Part shown: piece by piece, positions 47,801 through 61,383 of the stretch | How positions within the stretch are numbered: the stretch's first letter is position 1 | How the letters are laid out: each line of letters begins with the position of its first letter | Assembly (NCBI GenBank): GCA_036583965.1 | Contig: JAZBQD010000014.1 | Span: 54,937,626-55,001,625, forward strand | Length of the DNA: 64,000 bases | Direction: 5' to 3' | DNA from: Prunella strophiata | Lineage: Eukaryota; Chordata; Aves; Passeriformes; Prunellidae | Made by a program: the position numbers and the translations under genes | The notes under the pieces: generated by a model | What the model was told of the DNA's origin: nothing | Databases searched by the model: none | Seen by the model: only the letters and a program-made list of their open reading frames with translations

Positions 47801-50800
47801 CAATCACAATTTTAAATCTGGAGACAAGCTTTATTTCCCAGTGGTCACAAAGGTTCTTTGAACATATTTTTCTTGGTTTCTTTTCTTCCCACCATGAAAA
47901 AATATAGAGAAAAAATTAAGTTTTTGGTGCAATTGACGATTGAGAGGAGGATGTCCTGGGGTAATTTATTACAATGATGGCTTTAAGTTACTTGTAATTA
48001 CTGTACAGTGTGTTTTTTTGTTGTTTTTTTTTTTTTTTTTTTTTTTAATTATTATTTTTTTAGCCATTATTGGCAGAGACTGTGTAATAAAGCCAATGGA
48101 TACCTCTGGTCCTTTTGGTTCTTTTTTGATCTTGAAAGTAAATATATTTTTAAATTCTCCCATATTTTCTCCAAGTCTTCATTCTTATACATATACCTAC
48201 CTCAAAAATTCATTATGTCCAGAGAACCAGACTAAATTTTCTTCTTTTCATTCAATATTCTTATCTTTTAACTAATTATGCAATAAGCCCCACTATCTTT
48301 CTAGTTGATAGGTTTGTCATCAAACAGAAAAATATTTAGCTGTATGACTTGAATCAGTAAAATAAGTTCATTTAATCTCATCACATTTGATATTTTATTT
48401 CATTTAAACATTTAATTCCTTCTTGAGTTATAGAATGAAAGTACATGCAATTTTCATTCTCTTAAGAGAGCAAGGACTTTGGAGTCAGTAATAATGGTGC
48501 TGTAAATTAGACTAATGACAATAATTGTTTTATTTTGATTCACTGATAAGATTTTAATCAGCCTAAGAATAAACTCTTAGCTCTTATACAGAGTGTGCTG
48601 TAACAGGATTTTTTATGTGAAAAGTGTGTCTGTCTTCTTTCCTTGATATTCCTAGGAAAAAAGTCCAAAAAAAGTCCAAAAATCAGGAATGTCATTCAGA
48701 AGCAAATTTTAAAACTGAGATCAATATTTTTAATTAACATTTTTATTGCAGAAGAACATCAAGTAATTTATTAACAACTTTCAGACTTTGAAATATGTGT
48801 TGATCAGGGCATAACTCAAACCCTTCACAACTCATTGTAATGACTAACTATCATGCTTGTAGGGGGTTTAGATCAAATACCTCATAACTTTTGTATTATT
48901 CTGTAATAGAATTAATTAGAAAATTAACATTCTGGTAAATTCTCACGCTCCAGAATATGAAAAAATTAACAATTTCTTACTTTGTCAATGCGATGGTTTG
49001 TGAAGAGCTTTAGTGGCACTTTCCTGTTCTGTTCTTGACTGAGAGCAGTATTTGCTTCTTCAAAGCACTAAAAACTATTGTCAAATTGGTCGACCTTAAA
49101 ATCATAAAGAAGTCAGATTTGCACTCCCACAGTCCCCTCAAATTAAAGGAGTACTCTTGATTTAAATAGATTTGTAGTTCTTTGCCTGCTCCCTCAACAT
49201 GCATGTTAAAAAATGTCCCCTCAAAATTCGGCGAGGACTCACTCGAATGCGTTTAAATTCATTGCTATTGGACTACCACAAATTTATGGACTAAGAGATG
49301 CACTCTTTTGTTGTTTTCACACAACTACTTATCAAATATTTGAAAGCACTTCAATGAAATGCTCTCTCTAGGATGAAGTTGAAGTCAAATTTTGATCCTC
49401 TAATTCAGCATGGAAATAGGAGGTTTTTTCATGGTAGTTTAATGGTTTGATACCGAAATAAGTACATCTGATACCTCTCACCACTCTCATTCTTTGTACA
49501 GTGATATGATTGAGTAGTTTTGTTACTCAATGATATGCTTAAGGTGCTCTAATTAAGCTTTTTAAAAAAATGTTCCCTAAATACATAATAAGATTTTGCA
49601 AGTATGTCGTCCTATGTCTCGTCTAAGCCTCCGTTTCACCCACTGTGGTTTTTATCTTCTAATGATAATCAATATTGCAGAAAAGAATAGTCATCTCCTA
49701 GTGCTCAGTACTTAACATGATTTTAACCAAGGAAAGTCTGCACATCAAAGGGTTACAGTATAAGACAGTGTAATATTATACAGAATAATCAGGAGTTTAT
49801 TTTACAGAAGAGCCCTAAATATGTCATTAGGCATGTAAGAGATTTTCAAAAGCACCTAAGCAGATTATGTATCTAACTCCCATTGACTTCAAGATAGCCA
49901 GATGTCTTTGGGAACTGTGAAACTGAAAATATGATCAGACAGATGATGTTTGAATTACTAGAGTAGAGTGACACCTCTAATATTATATCTAAAAGCTGAT
50001 GCGTTTGCCTGGTGGGGAATGAAAGTTGTTTGGGCAGAAGTGAAAGATCTGTGGAAAGATGGAATAATTTAAACGATAACTAATGAGATCTGTGCATGTA
50101 AGGTATGAATCAAATTTCTAATGCTATTATAAATAATCCATGAATACCATGGCAATTGCACAAAGTCAGGATGCAGTGCTCCAAGACTTTCACTTTTATC
50201 CAGTGTAATTTACTTCATGAAATTTTATAAACAATGACAGTAGAGAAAATTAAATCAAAAACAGAAATGAAAGCTTATCCCAAGTAGCACATGATGATTT
50301 TATTATATTGTTGTAGTGATACTAGCTTAAACCTAAGGACAAAATGCTAACACAGAAGAAAGGGCTTGGTAAATTTTTGTAAACACTATTTTGTAGTCTC
50401 CCAACTTTCCTTGCTGTAGAAGTCACACAAGTAGCTTCAGATAAAAACAATTTTAGCACACAGAATTTTTTGGTGTTTTTTTCAGTGTAATTCACAAAAC
50501 TGTGCTCTTAGTTCCAAAACAGTGTCTAAATGAGACCATGCTCAAATATTTTCTTTTGCCTAAAAATATTCTTCAATACCAGTTGGGGAAAAAAAAATCC
50601 TGTCTTCAGGATCTGAGTTCTACCCATTTTAACAGTATGTCAGACACTGGAAAATTTCCCACTGTGGGTTTTTATTTGACTGTAAACCTACTCACTGCCA
50701 TTGTTATAATCAATAGGATCTTAAAATCACAGTGCCATTTGAAAAAAAAAAAAATAATAAAACAAAGCAAAAGCCTCAGGTTTAAAAATTCAGGATAAAA

Positions 50801-52155
50801 GATCATTGGAGTGACTACCTCACTCTTCAGCGACTGTCATCTTCTTCTCCTTACCAGTGTAAGCAAGTCCATAAGTTTGGTTTTGAGGAAATTTTTCTCT
50901 CATTGTTGAGGACCATACTTATGTGATATTCACAAATAAGAGATTTCTCTGTGTTTTATCACCAAAGAAGATAAATCTAGTTGAATACTAATAATTGACT
51001 ACTAATACAATGGTTTTCCTATTACACCAGTATTTTTAAAAAACAGTCAAACAAAATTGTATGAATAAGGTCAAGGTTTTCATAGTAAAATATTCAGACA
51101 ATGTGATACATGAAACAACTCCATTTCCTGTGTAATAATCACTCAGTCTACAAATTATGTCTTATTTCTAATAGATATATATGTTATTTTTGCAAAATTA
51201 ATGAAATGAACATTTAGAACACAGAAACAAATGAGAAATAGTATAAATCCAGATTTTTTTCTCACAGAAATTGGCTTGAAACCACAGAGTCTTTTCACTA
51301 TAGTAGGTCTCCTTTGTAAGAAAGCTACAAAAATATGGCCTTGAAATAAGACATGGAAAAGAGAAATTCATCCCCATTTACCCCACAAACATGCTCACAT
51401 CCATGTTGCTAATGGGCCACATCACTGATGAATTTGCCCTTCTGGGTTACTGATGTTATATAAATACCTGGGGATACACAGGAGACTGGAGGTACTCAAC
51501 ACTCCTCTAAATTCTTTTGTGACATATTGTTTGATAGAGAATCTGTGTGTTCTCTATTTAAGGAAAGTGCCCTACCTTCAGACTGAAGAATAGTATAATC
51601 CTTTTTTATTCTTCCTTTAAAGAGGTCATTTTGCAGATAAATCAAACAGGTTTTAATTAGAGTATCTTACTAGCAAACAGGATCCCTGTTTTGTGCTGCC
51701 ACCATTTTCTTCAAATAATATCTAGCTGTGGGGTCTGGACATACTCAGAAACTCTTTAGACAAAGATCCTTAAAGTACAAGGAAGTTTCATACAGCTGTA
51801 AAGAAAATAAGCTGTCATTGCTCCAGGTTTTCTTTCACAAGATTTCCTCACCCCTAGATCCACACATCTCTAAGAACCAATAGGAATCTTGTTATGCTTC
51901 TGGGATATTGTTAGATCTTATTGGGCTACAAAAGTCTGGAAATCTTGTACAAATGGCCATCTGCACAGTTCAAAGAGTGATGAGTGATGATTAAGAATGA
52001 TGTATCTCATGCTTTTGAAGCAGAATCTGTAAATTTGATATGTTTGAGTACAACAGAACAAACAAAGTTCTTGTCATGCTCTGTAGTGACACACATAATT
52101 TCCTTTGTGGAAAAAGATGGAGTAGACCAACATACAGTATAAAAATGCAGAACTC
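47801..52155. other. AT-rich stretch without recognisable genes
   Basis: T-rich tract at 48012-48061. A small CpG-retaining patch at 49229-49251. No gene, RNA or repeat family recognised. Confidence 0.55.
48012..48061. repeat. T-rich tract
   Basis: About 50 bp, nearly all T with few G and A interruptions, flanked by ATTATT. Frames crossing it are Phe- or Lys-rich artefacts. Confidence 0.85.
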
Positions 52156-52297
52156 TGGTATTGGCTCAGTTGGTTAAAAAATGGTGCAAATAGCACCCAG
52201 GTTTTGAGTCTGATCCCTGTATGAGCTTACTCATTTACAAGCTGAACTAGATGATCCTTGTGGGTCCCTCCCAACTCAGAATATTCTGTGACTCTGT
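52156..52297 (+). mobile_element. tRNA-Ile/CR1 chimeric SINE (TguSINE1-type)
   Basis: The 5' half (52156-52230) is derived from tRNA-Ile. It has the A-box region TTGGCTCAGTTGGTTA, the anticodon-arm region ATGGTGCAAATAGCACC, and the decayed B-box region GTCTGATCCCTGTATGAGC. The 3' half (about 52240-52297) is a CR1 tail: AGCTGAACTAGATGATCC, TTGTGGGTCCCTCCCAACTC, then AGAATATTCTGTGACTCTGT. This head-plus-tail structure is that of TguSINE1, a passerine SINE mobilised by CR1 machinery. The tRNA head can no longer fold well (acceptor end unpaired, AAAAA in place of AGAGC), so it is a retroposon and not a tRNA gene. Boundaries are accurate to a few bases. Confidence 0.9.
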
Positions 52298-53911
52298 ACA
52301 GATGATTTTATCTTTTATCTACTAAAAGTGTTCCTTGTATGACTTATATAATCTTTTTTGCCTGTTTTTCTATACTAAGGGTTCTCCCACCTCCAGTCTC
52401 AGTAGTAAGAGAATTAATTTGAAGGAAAATGTTTCCCAAAATTTTTATATTCTTCACTCTCTCAAACAGCCAAAAAGTATTTAAAGATTCTTTAAGATTG
52501 CCAGCTTGTAGCATTTTCTAGATTTCTAGTTTCTCCTTCTTCCTCTTTCTCAGAGCATAACCAGATATGATTTTTTTAACAGTTTCTTTGTTTATTGTAT
52601 TTGAAGTTGTTTGAAACCTGTTCTATCCTTAAAATTATGTGTTGGTAGATATATGATCACATTTCTTTGCATATTCTTTTTCCTCATATATTCTGGCTAA
52701 TTACCTATTTGGAAGCAGGGAGTTACATGAACAAAAAATGTACTTTCATACTTAAATTTACTCCCACTGAGAGAAATACAGTTGAACAGCTCTTTAACAC
52801 TTTAGAGATCAGACACTGTTTTCCAAGCAGAAATTTTGCCAGCAAAGACAGGAATAAGAAAAAAAATCTATAAGTTTTTCTTTACAGTTAATTAACCATG
52901 CACAAGTTTTTGGTTAGTTCTATTTTCTTCATTTCGTCTTAGGAAAATCAATAGTGTTGCATGATGAAAAGCTTCTCGTTATTTTTTTTATTTTTGCTCC
53001 TGACTTCCACTTGTCTGTATGAATATGATCACATTTTTCATTATCCAATTCGAATTAGCTCTCTGATGCAACAATTAATAGTCAATTTAAATATAAATAT
53101 CAGGCTATCTCCAGTTCTGGCCAGAATCATTGATTTAATTTCCTAATGACAGAAGAATTAAGTGATAGGCCCTAAGTAGGAATGCAAGCGATCATGTGAA
53201 ACCATGTGCCAAATTGATATTTTAGCAACTCTGATAACTTATTAGGATGATGTCCATGAGATGTCACAGAGCTGAATGATAAATATTCAGTCTGCTTCTT
53301 TCCTACTTCTTATTTAAAATAATTTTTCTGTTGCAAAATTAATTGGCAATTGTGTTGACAGTCAGTCATCTTTAGTAGTGTTTAAATTAAGAAGCTCACA
53401 GTGTTACTAAATGTCAAAAAGTAAAGCAAATAACTGCACAATAAACAAGCAGATAAAGGAGGCTGGAATCCCTTTCATATAGGACCAACCAAAGTCTGAC
53501 ACATCATTAAAGTTCATTTCATGGCAGGATACAGCTCTTAAGCACTGCAGAGTTCTATAGATGGAGAATTTCACTAAAAAGGGGTAAATTGGAAAACTGT
53601 GTATAGAATTGCAAGCCTAAAAGCATAAATGTTAATAGTAGTAGAATAAAAATATCTCACGGCTGAAATAAACCTCTGGCTGTCATGAGGATTTTGGGGA
53701 GGAAGTCAGAAACACAGAGTAGTGATGAATCTTCACAGTCATAGAGTTTTCAGGTGACTGAAAAGGGTCAATAAGATTTTAATAAAAAACCCAATGCAAC
53801 TCATGCCTATAGGCTAGATTTTATGCTTTCAACTGAACAGAGAAATTCTTTACATGAATTAATAGCAGTTCAATTATTTCCCATTATTCTCAGTAGCATA
53901 TTTACCCCAAG

Positions 53912-53955
53912 TATATTTTATATATTTTATATATTTTAATATTTTATATATTTTA
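53912..53955. repeat. (TATATTTTA)n tandem tract
   Basis: Four to five imperfect copies of a 9-10 bp TATATTTTA unit. A simple AT minisatellite. Confidence 0.8.
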
Positions 53956-54159
53956 GAATATATGTATGTGATAGCTTACCTAATTCTGAAAGAATGTCAC
54001 TGATCCAATGTAATCATAACAGAAGGACTTTTTCCCCCCATCCTTGTAGTACTTGAAACATTGACAAAACTATAGAGGTTTCAGCTAGTAAAATCCTTGA
54101 ATATATTTTATCAAACTGCCTTACTCTAGATTCTGTACCAGAAAGCTTCTATAGAGTGC

Positions 54160-54177
54160 TTTTTTTTTTTTTTTTTT
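54160..54177. repeat. poly(T) run
   Basis: Eighteen T. On the minus strand it is an A run with no AATAAA nearby. Confidence 0.85.
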
Positions 54178-56689
54178 ATCCTATTCTTTGTGCTCAAGCA
54201 CAGAAGGCAGACTTTTAAGATTGTGTTGAATATCAAACAAGCTGGGAATGTCCCAGTGAGAACAATGGTGCAGCTGTATTCCAACCTTAGGATCTTGAAA
54301 CAGATTATGTATACAGAGGAGAAAGCTCTGTCTAAAATAGAGACAGTGCAATTCCTAACAATACTACAAATCAGGACCAGTAGTGGTTTTAAAAGGATTT
54401 GTCAAGCAGTGCATGAAAACAATATATGTTGCAAAACTGTGCTACTGTTGCTCTTCTCCCACATTCTATGGTTACTAGTGATTTTCCATGTTTCCTGATG
54501 AAACTGGCTTTGCACAAGCAAATGCCTTTGAAAGTTAATGAAGATTATGTGTTTTGAAAATTACACTCTACAGAAACTAAGTGGATACTCCAGAAATGAG
54601 GATATGTAACTTCCCTGATGCATTTCTGTCCCAGACCTCATTTATGGGTTTGCAACAAGCTTTGTGTAAGGGGACCACACATTGGTTTTGCTGCAAAAAG
54701 AAGCCAGGGATTGGATTGTGAAGATGAGCAACTCACTAAGGTATGGTGGCTCAATGCATATTCCAAAAGCTTCACCCCCAGCCCCCACTCCAAATCCTAC
54801 AAAACCAAACAAATGAAGTAAAGAAATCTTAGTTTTCTTTAACAATGTTTCTCTGGGCAGTTATGACATCTTAACAGGTGAGCAAAACAATTAACCTTCC
54901 AAATTAATGGTTATAGTACTTTAAATACTAAAAGTAATAAAATATACCAGTTATAAAGATTATTGTTTCAGACACATTTTCAGACATTAAAGAAATACAA
55001 ATGAGGCTGCAAAATACTATGTGTATTAAAAATACACTTGTATTTATAAAAGAGATATCCAATGTATCCAAAATAACTGAAACTATTTGAGACAATAATT
55101 CTTTCCTCAGATACTGTAATGGTATAAGAATTTTCTGTGAGAAGTTGAAAACTAAGATTTCCAAAGAAATGATCCCAATAATTTATTATGAGTGAGGTAA
55201 TTTTAAATAAACAGAATAATTCAAAATGTGAATAAAGAACATGAGTCTTAACTTTGGTAAAAGGTCAAATTCTGCAGATACATGAACTTTGAAGGAATGC
55301 TCATGGGCAGAGTTTAAACCCTGATGTTAATGGCACAAATTTAGCAAATATATTACTGAAACTATGGCTCTTTAAAGACATTTCAGAATCACTGTGTGTT
55401 AGCTGTGCTGCATGGGGAATAGGTCTTTGTGAGAGGACTCAGGAGAACAGAAAGTAATTAGCTGTAGGAGGTAATGAAAGTCCTGAGGATTCTGTACTGT
55501 TTAAGGTGACATAACTGAAATGGTTATCAGCTATAACTATACATATATATTATGTAACTATAATATTTATTAACATATAGCTTATTATTATATTTATGAA
55601 AATAATTTGAGTGTGGAATTACAGAGACAGTTTCTGGTGTTCCAATATTATGACTATTCAGTATTTCTTTAAATCTCCCATTTTTGGTTGTATATCATAT
55701 TGCCAGCCTTCAGTAGTGTGGACTGAATATATCTACACATGGTATAAAAGTGATATTTATTATCATTATAGCAGAATTGTAAAGGATTTTTTTTATGTTT
55801 GGGTGAGCAAGGCTAGCAGCAGATGCTGCAGATAGTTCTACCTGCTTGATTGTTTGCTTTTCCACTGCTCTTTATAAAATGTCTCTTGTGAGAAGTGTAT
55901 CATCTGTGTGGCAGGAAAAAATTCTGCAGTCCACATGGTGTCTTACTAGAAGTCCTTCCCAACTCAGATTTATTTAAATAACTGGAAATTGTTATTTGGA
56001 AAAGCAAAAACACCCAGCAAACAAAGCAATCCAAGCTTGCCCAAAACCAAAAACCAAACTAAAAACACACAGGGAGGGGACAGTTTTCCCTGTGTATTGA
56101 GAACAGTGAGTGTTTAAAGTGTTCCAACACCAATTTCTGAGATAAATGTTCATCTTCCTCATCCACCTGGCACGAATTAAGATCCATATCATGGAGAAAA
56201 TGCTTTAGGCAGAAAGATTTTAATAGTTTTTGTGTAGAGAGCTAGGGAGGAAGAAGAAAATATCACCATTTGAAACTCTTCCACAGCGCAGTGAAAATGA
56301 AATAATTCTCTAGTCTACATGGTAGGGCACTCAATAAATGGAAGTTTGTATATGCCAATCCCCAGTTTAAAGCCTGGATATGTAGTTTAGTGACTTATCT
56401 TTTTCATGTAAAATACACAGACAGTGACTGAAGCCCAGACAGTATTTGCCAGTTTTTCTCAGTGTAGCAGCAGCTTCTGGTCAATCCTCACTGATACTGA
56501 CAAAAGAAAAAAAAAAGAACGTGGATTCCATCCAGTATAAATGTAAGTCCTATGACAGACAGAAAACCATGAATGCAAAGGAAATACACTTCCATAAAAA
56601 AACACTACAAGGAAATTGTAACTGTCATTATGGGGTTCTGAGGATGATGAAGGAGAGAAAAATAAGCAAGACAAAACAGAACAAAAACA

Positions 56690-56712
56690 CAGAACACAGG
56701 TTTTGTGTTCTG
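56690..56712. repeat. small perfect hairpin
   Basis: CAGAACACA and TGTGTTCTG are perfect 9-bp arms around GGTTT. Too short for a microRNA precursor; probably incidental. Confidence 0.6.
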
Positions 56713-58116
56713 ATTGTCCAAGGAAGCAACTAGAGATGAACAGGCAGGTAAGCAGGGTTTCAGGATTTTAACCTTGGATACTGAAATACATTACTTTGAG
56801 GGATTTAAATATTTATTTTCCTGATATGTCTCATTTTAACTTCCTAAGTAATAGTTCCTTATAAACAATTATAAATGTAAACCTCCTTGATTTCACTGGG
56901 AAAGAAGTTTCAAGATTCCTGCTTATGCTGTGATGACTGTCAGCTTCTGGTTTCTCTATCCTCATGGAGAAGACCCACCTTTGTTTCTCCAGCACTGTGG
57001 GCCTTAGTGAAGTTCCTGAAAGGAATTCAAAATGAAAATTTAATTATAATGTCATAAGGTTATTTTTCACACACCTGTCTGTCATGTGAAACCATGTATT
57101 CATTGTTCATCATCAAGCATTCATGGCAAATACAGTTGGACAAGTCAGGTGCTCCACTTCTGGTCTCCAGTATGTTAGATCTGATTTATACAGTGGTGTT
57201 ACTCAGAGACTCTGGGGGTACTTTAGAATGCTCCTTACCTTGCAATGGTTAGCATTAGCAGAGATTCATTGTTCGCAGAGAAGATCTTTATTGACAGACA
57301 GTAATGACATTAAGACTTGATTTTAAAAGAATTCATGCAGTCAATGTGTTTTAGCAATGTAGTATATCAATCAAGGCCATGCACAAATTAAGGTTCAGCT
57401 GAAATAACACTGCCTTTAGAACACAACTTCTTTATAGCATAAAGAAATCAAAGGAAAGTTCTTTGTAGAGATCCATGCATTGATTTAAAGACAGCCTTTA
57501 AGTTGTGATGGTGTTTTACCTGCTATGTATTCTTTTCAAGCTGAAAAAAAATCAAGTATTTTTTCTTGTATTGATTTTTTTTATTATTTTAAGTCCCAAA
57601 CAGAGACCAAGGTAGCTATTTCTAGTAATAGATAGTACAATTTTAACATGGCATAATAGCATGGCAAGAATTGTATACTGTGTGATGGTTATGACCAGAT
57701 ATCAGACAAGATATTATGCTGCTGGAATAATCCTATTGCATTATGATACTATAGACTTACCTGGTACTTATGTATTATTTCTTACCATGGATTCTTTCTT
57801 TGAAAAAATGTCATAGCCTGTACTTCAGCCTGCCTTTTGCTATCATAATCATTCATATATCACATATTTAATCAAGTAGAAAATCAGAATTTGGAAATAT
57901 AGTCTGTTGAGGCTTTTTATGAGTTAAATTTTAATTTGACTCTGTTACTCCTTTGGTTTACCATGCAGTTAAATGAATACATGTGTGGGAGATTGTGGGA
58001 GATGGTACTGAAGGTAATTTTAACCCCCCTTAAAGAGTTGCAGCTGTTCTGATTACTAAGATTTGGAGCAGGTGTGCCCTTAATAGAACACAGGTACATC
58101 TTATAACATTGAGTAG

Positions 58117-58126
58117 TATAAAAGGA
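58117..58126 (+). promoter_or_regulatory. TATA-like motif
   Basis: GTATAAAAGG is an excellent TATA-box match, in a patch (58040-58250) with higher G+C than its surroundings. No gene follows and I could not identify an LTR, although an unidentified LTR promoter would explain both features. By sequence alone it may be chance. Confidence 0.2.
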
Positions 58127-59169
58127 GGGACCAAGAAGGATGAGGGAGACAGACTTCAGTTGGCAGTGCTGTGGTGAGGCAGGAGGATGCAGTCAGCACT
58201 GCTAAGAACAGATCTTGTGAAAAGGCTATGGACTTTTTACAGCAAGGTAACATATTGGGACTTGCTGTTATAGCTAGTAACCTTATCTGTGTCAATAATG
58301 ACATACATGGAGATCATATCAATGTCAGAAGCAATAGAGGCCTCTAATAAACTGGCTTTATTCAGCCTGCTAGAAGAGATATATTAGGTCTCCTGGGATA
58401 ACCTTTTCTTGTGCATGATGAGAAGATTTAAAAAAAAATGGCCTGTAAGACAGTCATGTCATTTTACATAATATTTGGAATAAAAATAAAAAAGAAATGT
58501 AGATATCCAGCAGCAATTGACTCAACAGCTGGTCTTCTAGTGAGTTATTATGTAACAGCTTCCTATAAAGGTATACACATCCTGAAAGGTTAATTTTTGA
58601 AGGATTCAATTCTTATTCCATATGTTCATAAAACAGCATAACAATATGTGCAAAGTATTTATCCTATGGTAATCAATAAAGAATAGTTTATTTTACATTA
58701 TTTATCACATGCTTTCATATGTAAAATTTGGAGCACAGGAATAAATTCTAGAAACACTACTTACACTTTCATCTATCTGCTACTATATATTTACAGAAAT
58801 GATCTGTAAATAATGCTAGGATTTTTTTACCTGCTTCTTTTACAGCTTGTTGAGAAGCTTTCATAACATTTTCCTGCTCTGCAATATTATAACTTTGCAA
58901 TAGTTGTTGTCTTATTTGAAGAGCTGGAACAAGTGCATTAATCATTACCTAAGCACTCAGGAAATATCTATTTCAAAGTCCTTTCAACATACTCTAATAT
59001 ACTAAATTAATCTTAAATACCAGAGATAGGGCAGACTCTACATTTTCAATTGCTGTTGCATATTATTTTGCCTAAAACATGATGTCACATTTCACAACTT
59101 CCTAGGTATCCAGTTAGCAATGATCCCACTGATATGGATCCAGCAGGAAAAGTTCTCCCTCCTTAGCCT

Positions 59170-60069
59170 CGCTCATTACGCAGACCACACCAAGCCTGGC
59201 AGGAGTATTGATCTGCTGGAGGGTAGGAAGTCTCTGTAGGGGGATCTGGACAATGGATCAATGAGCCAACAACAATTGTATGAGGTTTAAAAAGGCCAGA
59301 TACCAGGTGCCTCACCTTGGGTCACAACAACCCCATGAAATTGGGGCTTGGGGTAAATTAGCTGGAAATCTGCCCGGGGATAAAGGATCTGGGAATGATG
59401 TTTGACAGCCAGTTGAACATAAACCAGAGGGTGCCCAGGTGGCTGAGAAGGTCAAAGGCCCCCTGGCTTGGATCAGCACTGGTGTGGCCAGCAGAAGCAG
59501 GGCAGTGATCATCCCTCTGTAACTTGGCACTGGTGTGGCCACACATCAAATCCCATGTGTCCTTGTTTTGGGCTCCTCATGACAAAAAAGACATTGAGGT
59601 GCTGGAGCACATCCAGAGAAGGGCAATGGAGCTGGTGAAGTGTCTGAACACAAGTCCTGTCAAGGAGTGCCTGACAAAGCTGGGATTGTTCAGTCTAGAG
59701 AAAAGGAGGCTTGGGAGGGACCTTGTAACTCTGTACAACTACATGAAAGGAGACTGCAGCCAGGCAGGGGTTGGTCAGCTCTTCCAAGTAACAAGTGACA
59801 GGACAAGAGGGAATGACCTTAATTTGCACCAGGTGAGGTTTAGATGGGATATTAAGAAAAAACATCTTCACTGAAAGGGTTTTCAAGTATTGAATCAGTT
59901 TGACCAGGGAAGGTTGAGGAGGTTGAGTCACTGTCTCCAAAGGGATTTAAAATACATGCAGATGTGGCACTTAATGGCATGGTTTAGTGGTGGAGGTGGC
60001 AGTGCTGGCTTGTTGGTTTGTCTTCATGACCTTAGAGATTTTTTCCAACCTAAAACATTCTATGATTCA
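59170..60069 (+). mobile_element. CR1 LINE, 5'-truncated, with 3' end
   Basis: It begins inside the RT catalytic region (near 59180, HYADHTKPGRSIDLLEGRKS; family: FADDTKLGGSVDLLEGR) and runs to the CR1 3' terminus (CCAACCTAAAACATTCTATG near 60048). An open stretch at 59524-59874 carries the conserved C-terminal part of ORF2: [39 protein letters not shown] and [20 protein letters not shown]. After the stop at 59872 the homology continues in another frame (about 59880-60000), so the end of ORF2 is frameshifted. The catalytic box reads YADH, with the second Asp lost. Divergence is high and the copy is inactive. CR1 is the commonest avian LINE, and 5' truncation of this kind is its normal mode of insertion. 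Confidence 0.95.
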
Positions 60070-61383
60070 TTATATCACTGTGAGAAGTGACTTAAGAGAA
60101 AAATTTTTATTTGGCTTATGCCAGAGACCTGATTAAAAATTAACAAACAAACAAAAAAATCCAAACTATTAAATTGCATGAAAAAAAAAAAATTAAGACA
60201 TGCTTTCATTTGTTTTTCCTATAAGTATTTATTTTTGAAACTTTTGATATGTGCTGTGACAGTAAAACAATATTATTTCCTTTTAAATAGCTCAATCATT
60301 TCACAGAAAAATAAAATGTCATGAACTGCTAGTCATTTAAGTACACAGAATCAATATTTTTCAAGCAGCTTCACAGTTCCCTCTAATAATAATCTATTTC
60401 ATTGTATTGTACCACCTGAAAGTCCTATCTCCATATCATCTGTGAAAAGATGAAAACGCCTCCAGCTAACACTGTGGTCAACATACTGTTAAATTATGAA
60501 TTTTGCTCTGAAACATACAAAATGCTAACATTGTTTATGTGACTAATATTAACCAAAAACTATTAAAGATTCAAGTTTCATTTTGATTTGTTAATAAAGG
60601 AACAAGCATTAGGAAGGAATAAAGAAAGAAGATTAATTAGGGAACCTGAGCTGGGAATGGATATCTCTGAGAAATTTCAAATCACTTACTGGCAATTTAT
60701 AAAAGAGTAGAATGTGAAAGTTCTTATCAGATTTTTCAATTGTCAGTGTAATTGGGCTGTAAATGTGGGGAGCAATACTATATCAGACTTCTAAATCAAC
60801 AAAGTCTAGTGAGACAGCAATGTAAACCCCATATTTTAGTTTGAATATATGGGTGACACTGCTTAATTATCTGGAGGTATTCTTGAAATATCTATAGGAA
60901 ACTATGATCTAATTTACCAAAAATCTGGAAAATATTTTGTGATTTTTTTTTTTTTTAATGGAAGTAAATAAGCAAGATTGAATGATTACTCAATTACACT
61001 AGTATTTTGTGGTCCATGGTACAGAACAACCAGTGAAATATATTTTTTTCTACACTGATGGGGGTCTTTAGAGAAGTTAAAACTACAACCCCTAATTGAA
61101 ATTATGCTGTATGGCACATCCTTTAGTGCTGCTTCTGGGTTTTAAGCAACAGGCAATCTGAGGCAACCTACATAAATAAGGGTCAGAGTTCTCAGTCTTT
61201 TAACTTACATAGAACTTACCTCCTGTGAAAATTTACTCCATATGAGACATAAAAAAATATTCTGATTCACATAATTTTTCTGTGTCTTTTTTCAAGGAAC
61301 CTGCTTGTTTTCAGGAGTGCAGCATAGCTTTTAAAAAAGGGAGTCTTTTAATCCCTTCCTATTCTTCTCATCTCCATCCTTGT
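60070..61383. other. AT-rich stretch without recognisable genes
   Basis: T run at 60942-60957. Nothing else identified. Confidence 0.55.

Larger units (their letters stand above)
52298..59169. other. AT-rich stretch without recognisable genes
   Basis: Holds a TATATTTTA tandem tract at 53912-53955, a T run at 54160-54177, a small hairpin at 56690-56712 and a good TATA-like motif at 58117-58126. A 102-codon frame at 54190-54498 and others of 60-95 codons have no recognisable domain. A possible very short CR1-tail-like block (CCTTCCCAACTCAG) near 55950 is too short to annotate. Confidence 0.55.

Noticed and set aside
47940..48275. 111-codon frame with a long Phe run
   Set aside because: The Phe run is the T-rich tract at 48012-48061; no domain on either side.
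54190..54498. 102-codon frame preceded by a T tract and a CAG acceptor-like site
   Set aside because: Looks mildly coding but contains no motif I recognise, and a T tract plus CAG occurs by chance often in this AT-rich DNA.
55935..55965. CCTTCCCAACTCAG block resembling a CR1/SINE tail
   Set aside because: Only about 14 bp match, with no upstream CR1 sequence and no terminal ATTCTGTGA repeat.
59312..59549. 63- and 76-codon minus-strand frames rich in Pro and Ser
   Set aside because: They are antisense shadows of the plus-strand CR1 at 59170-60069.
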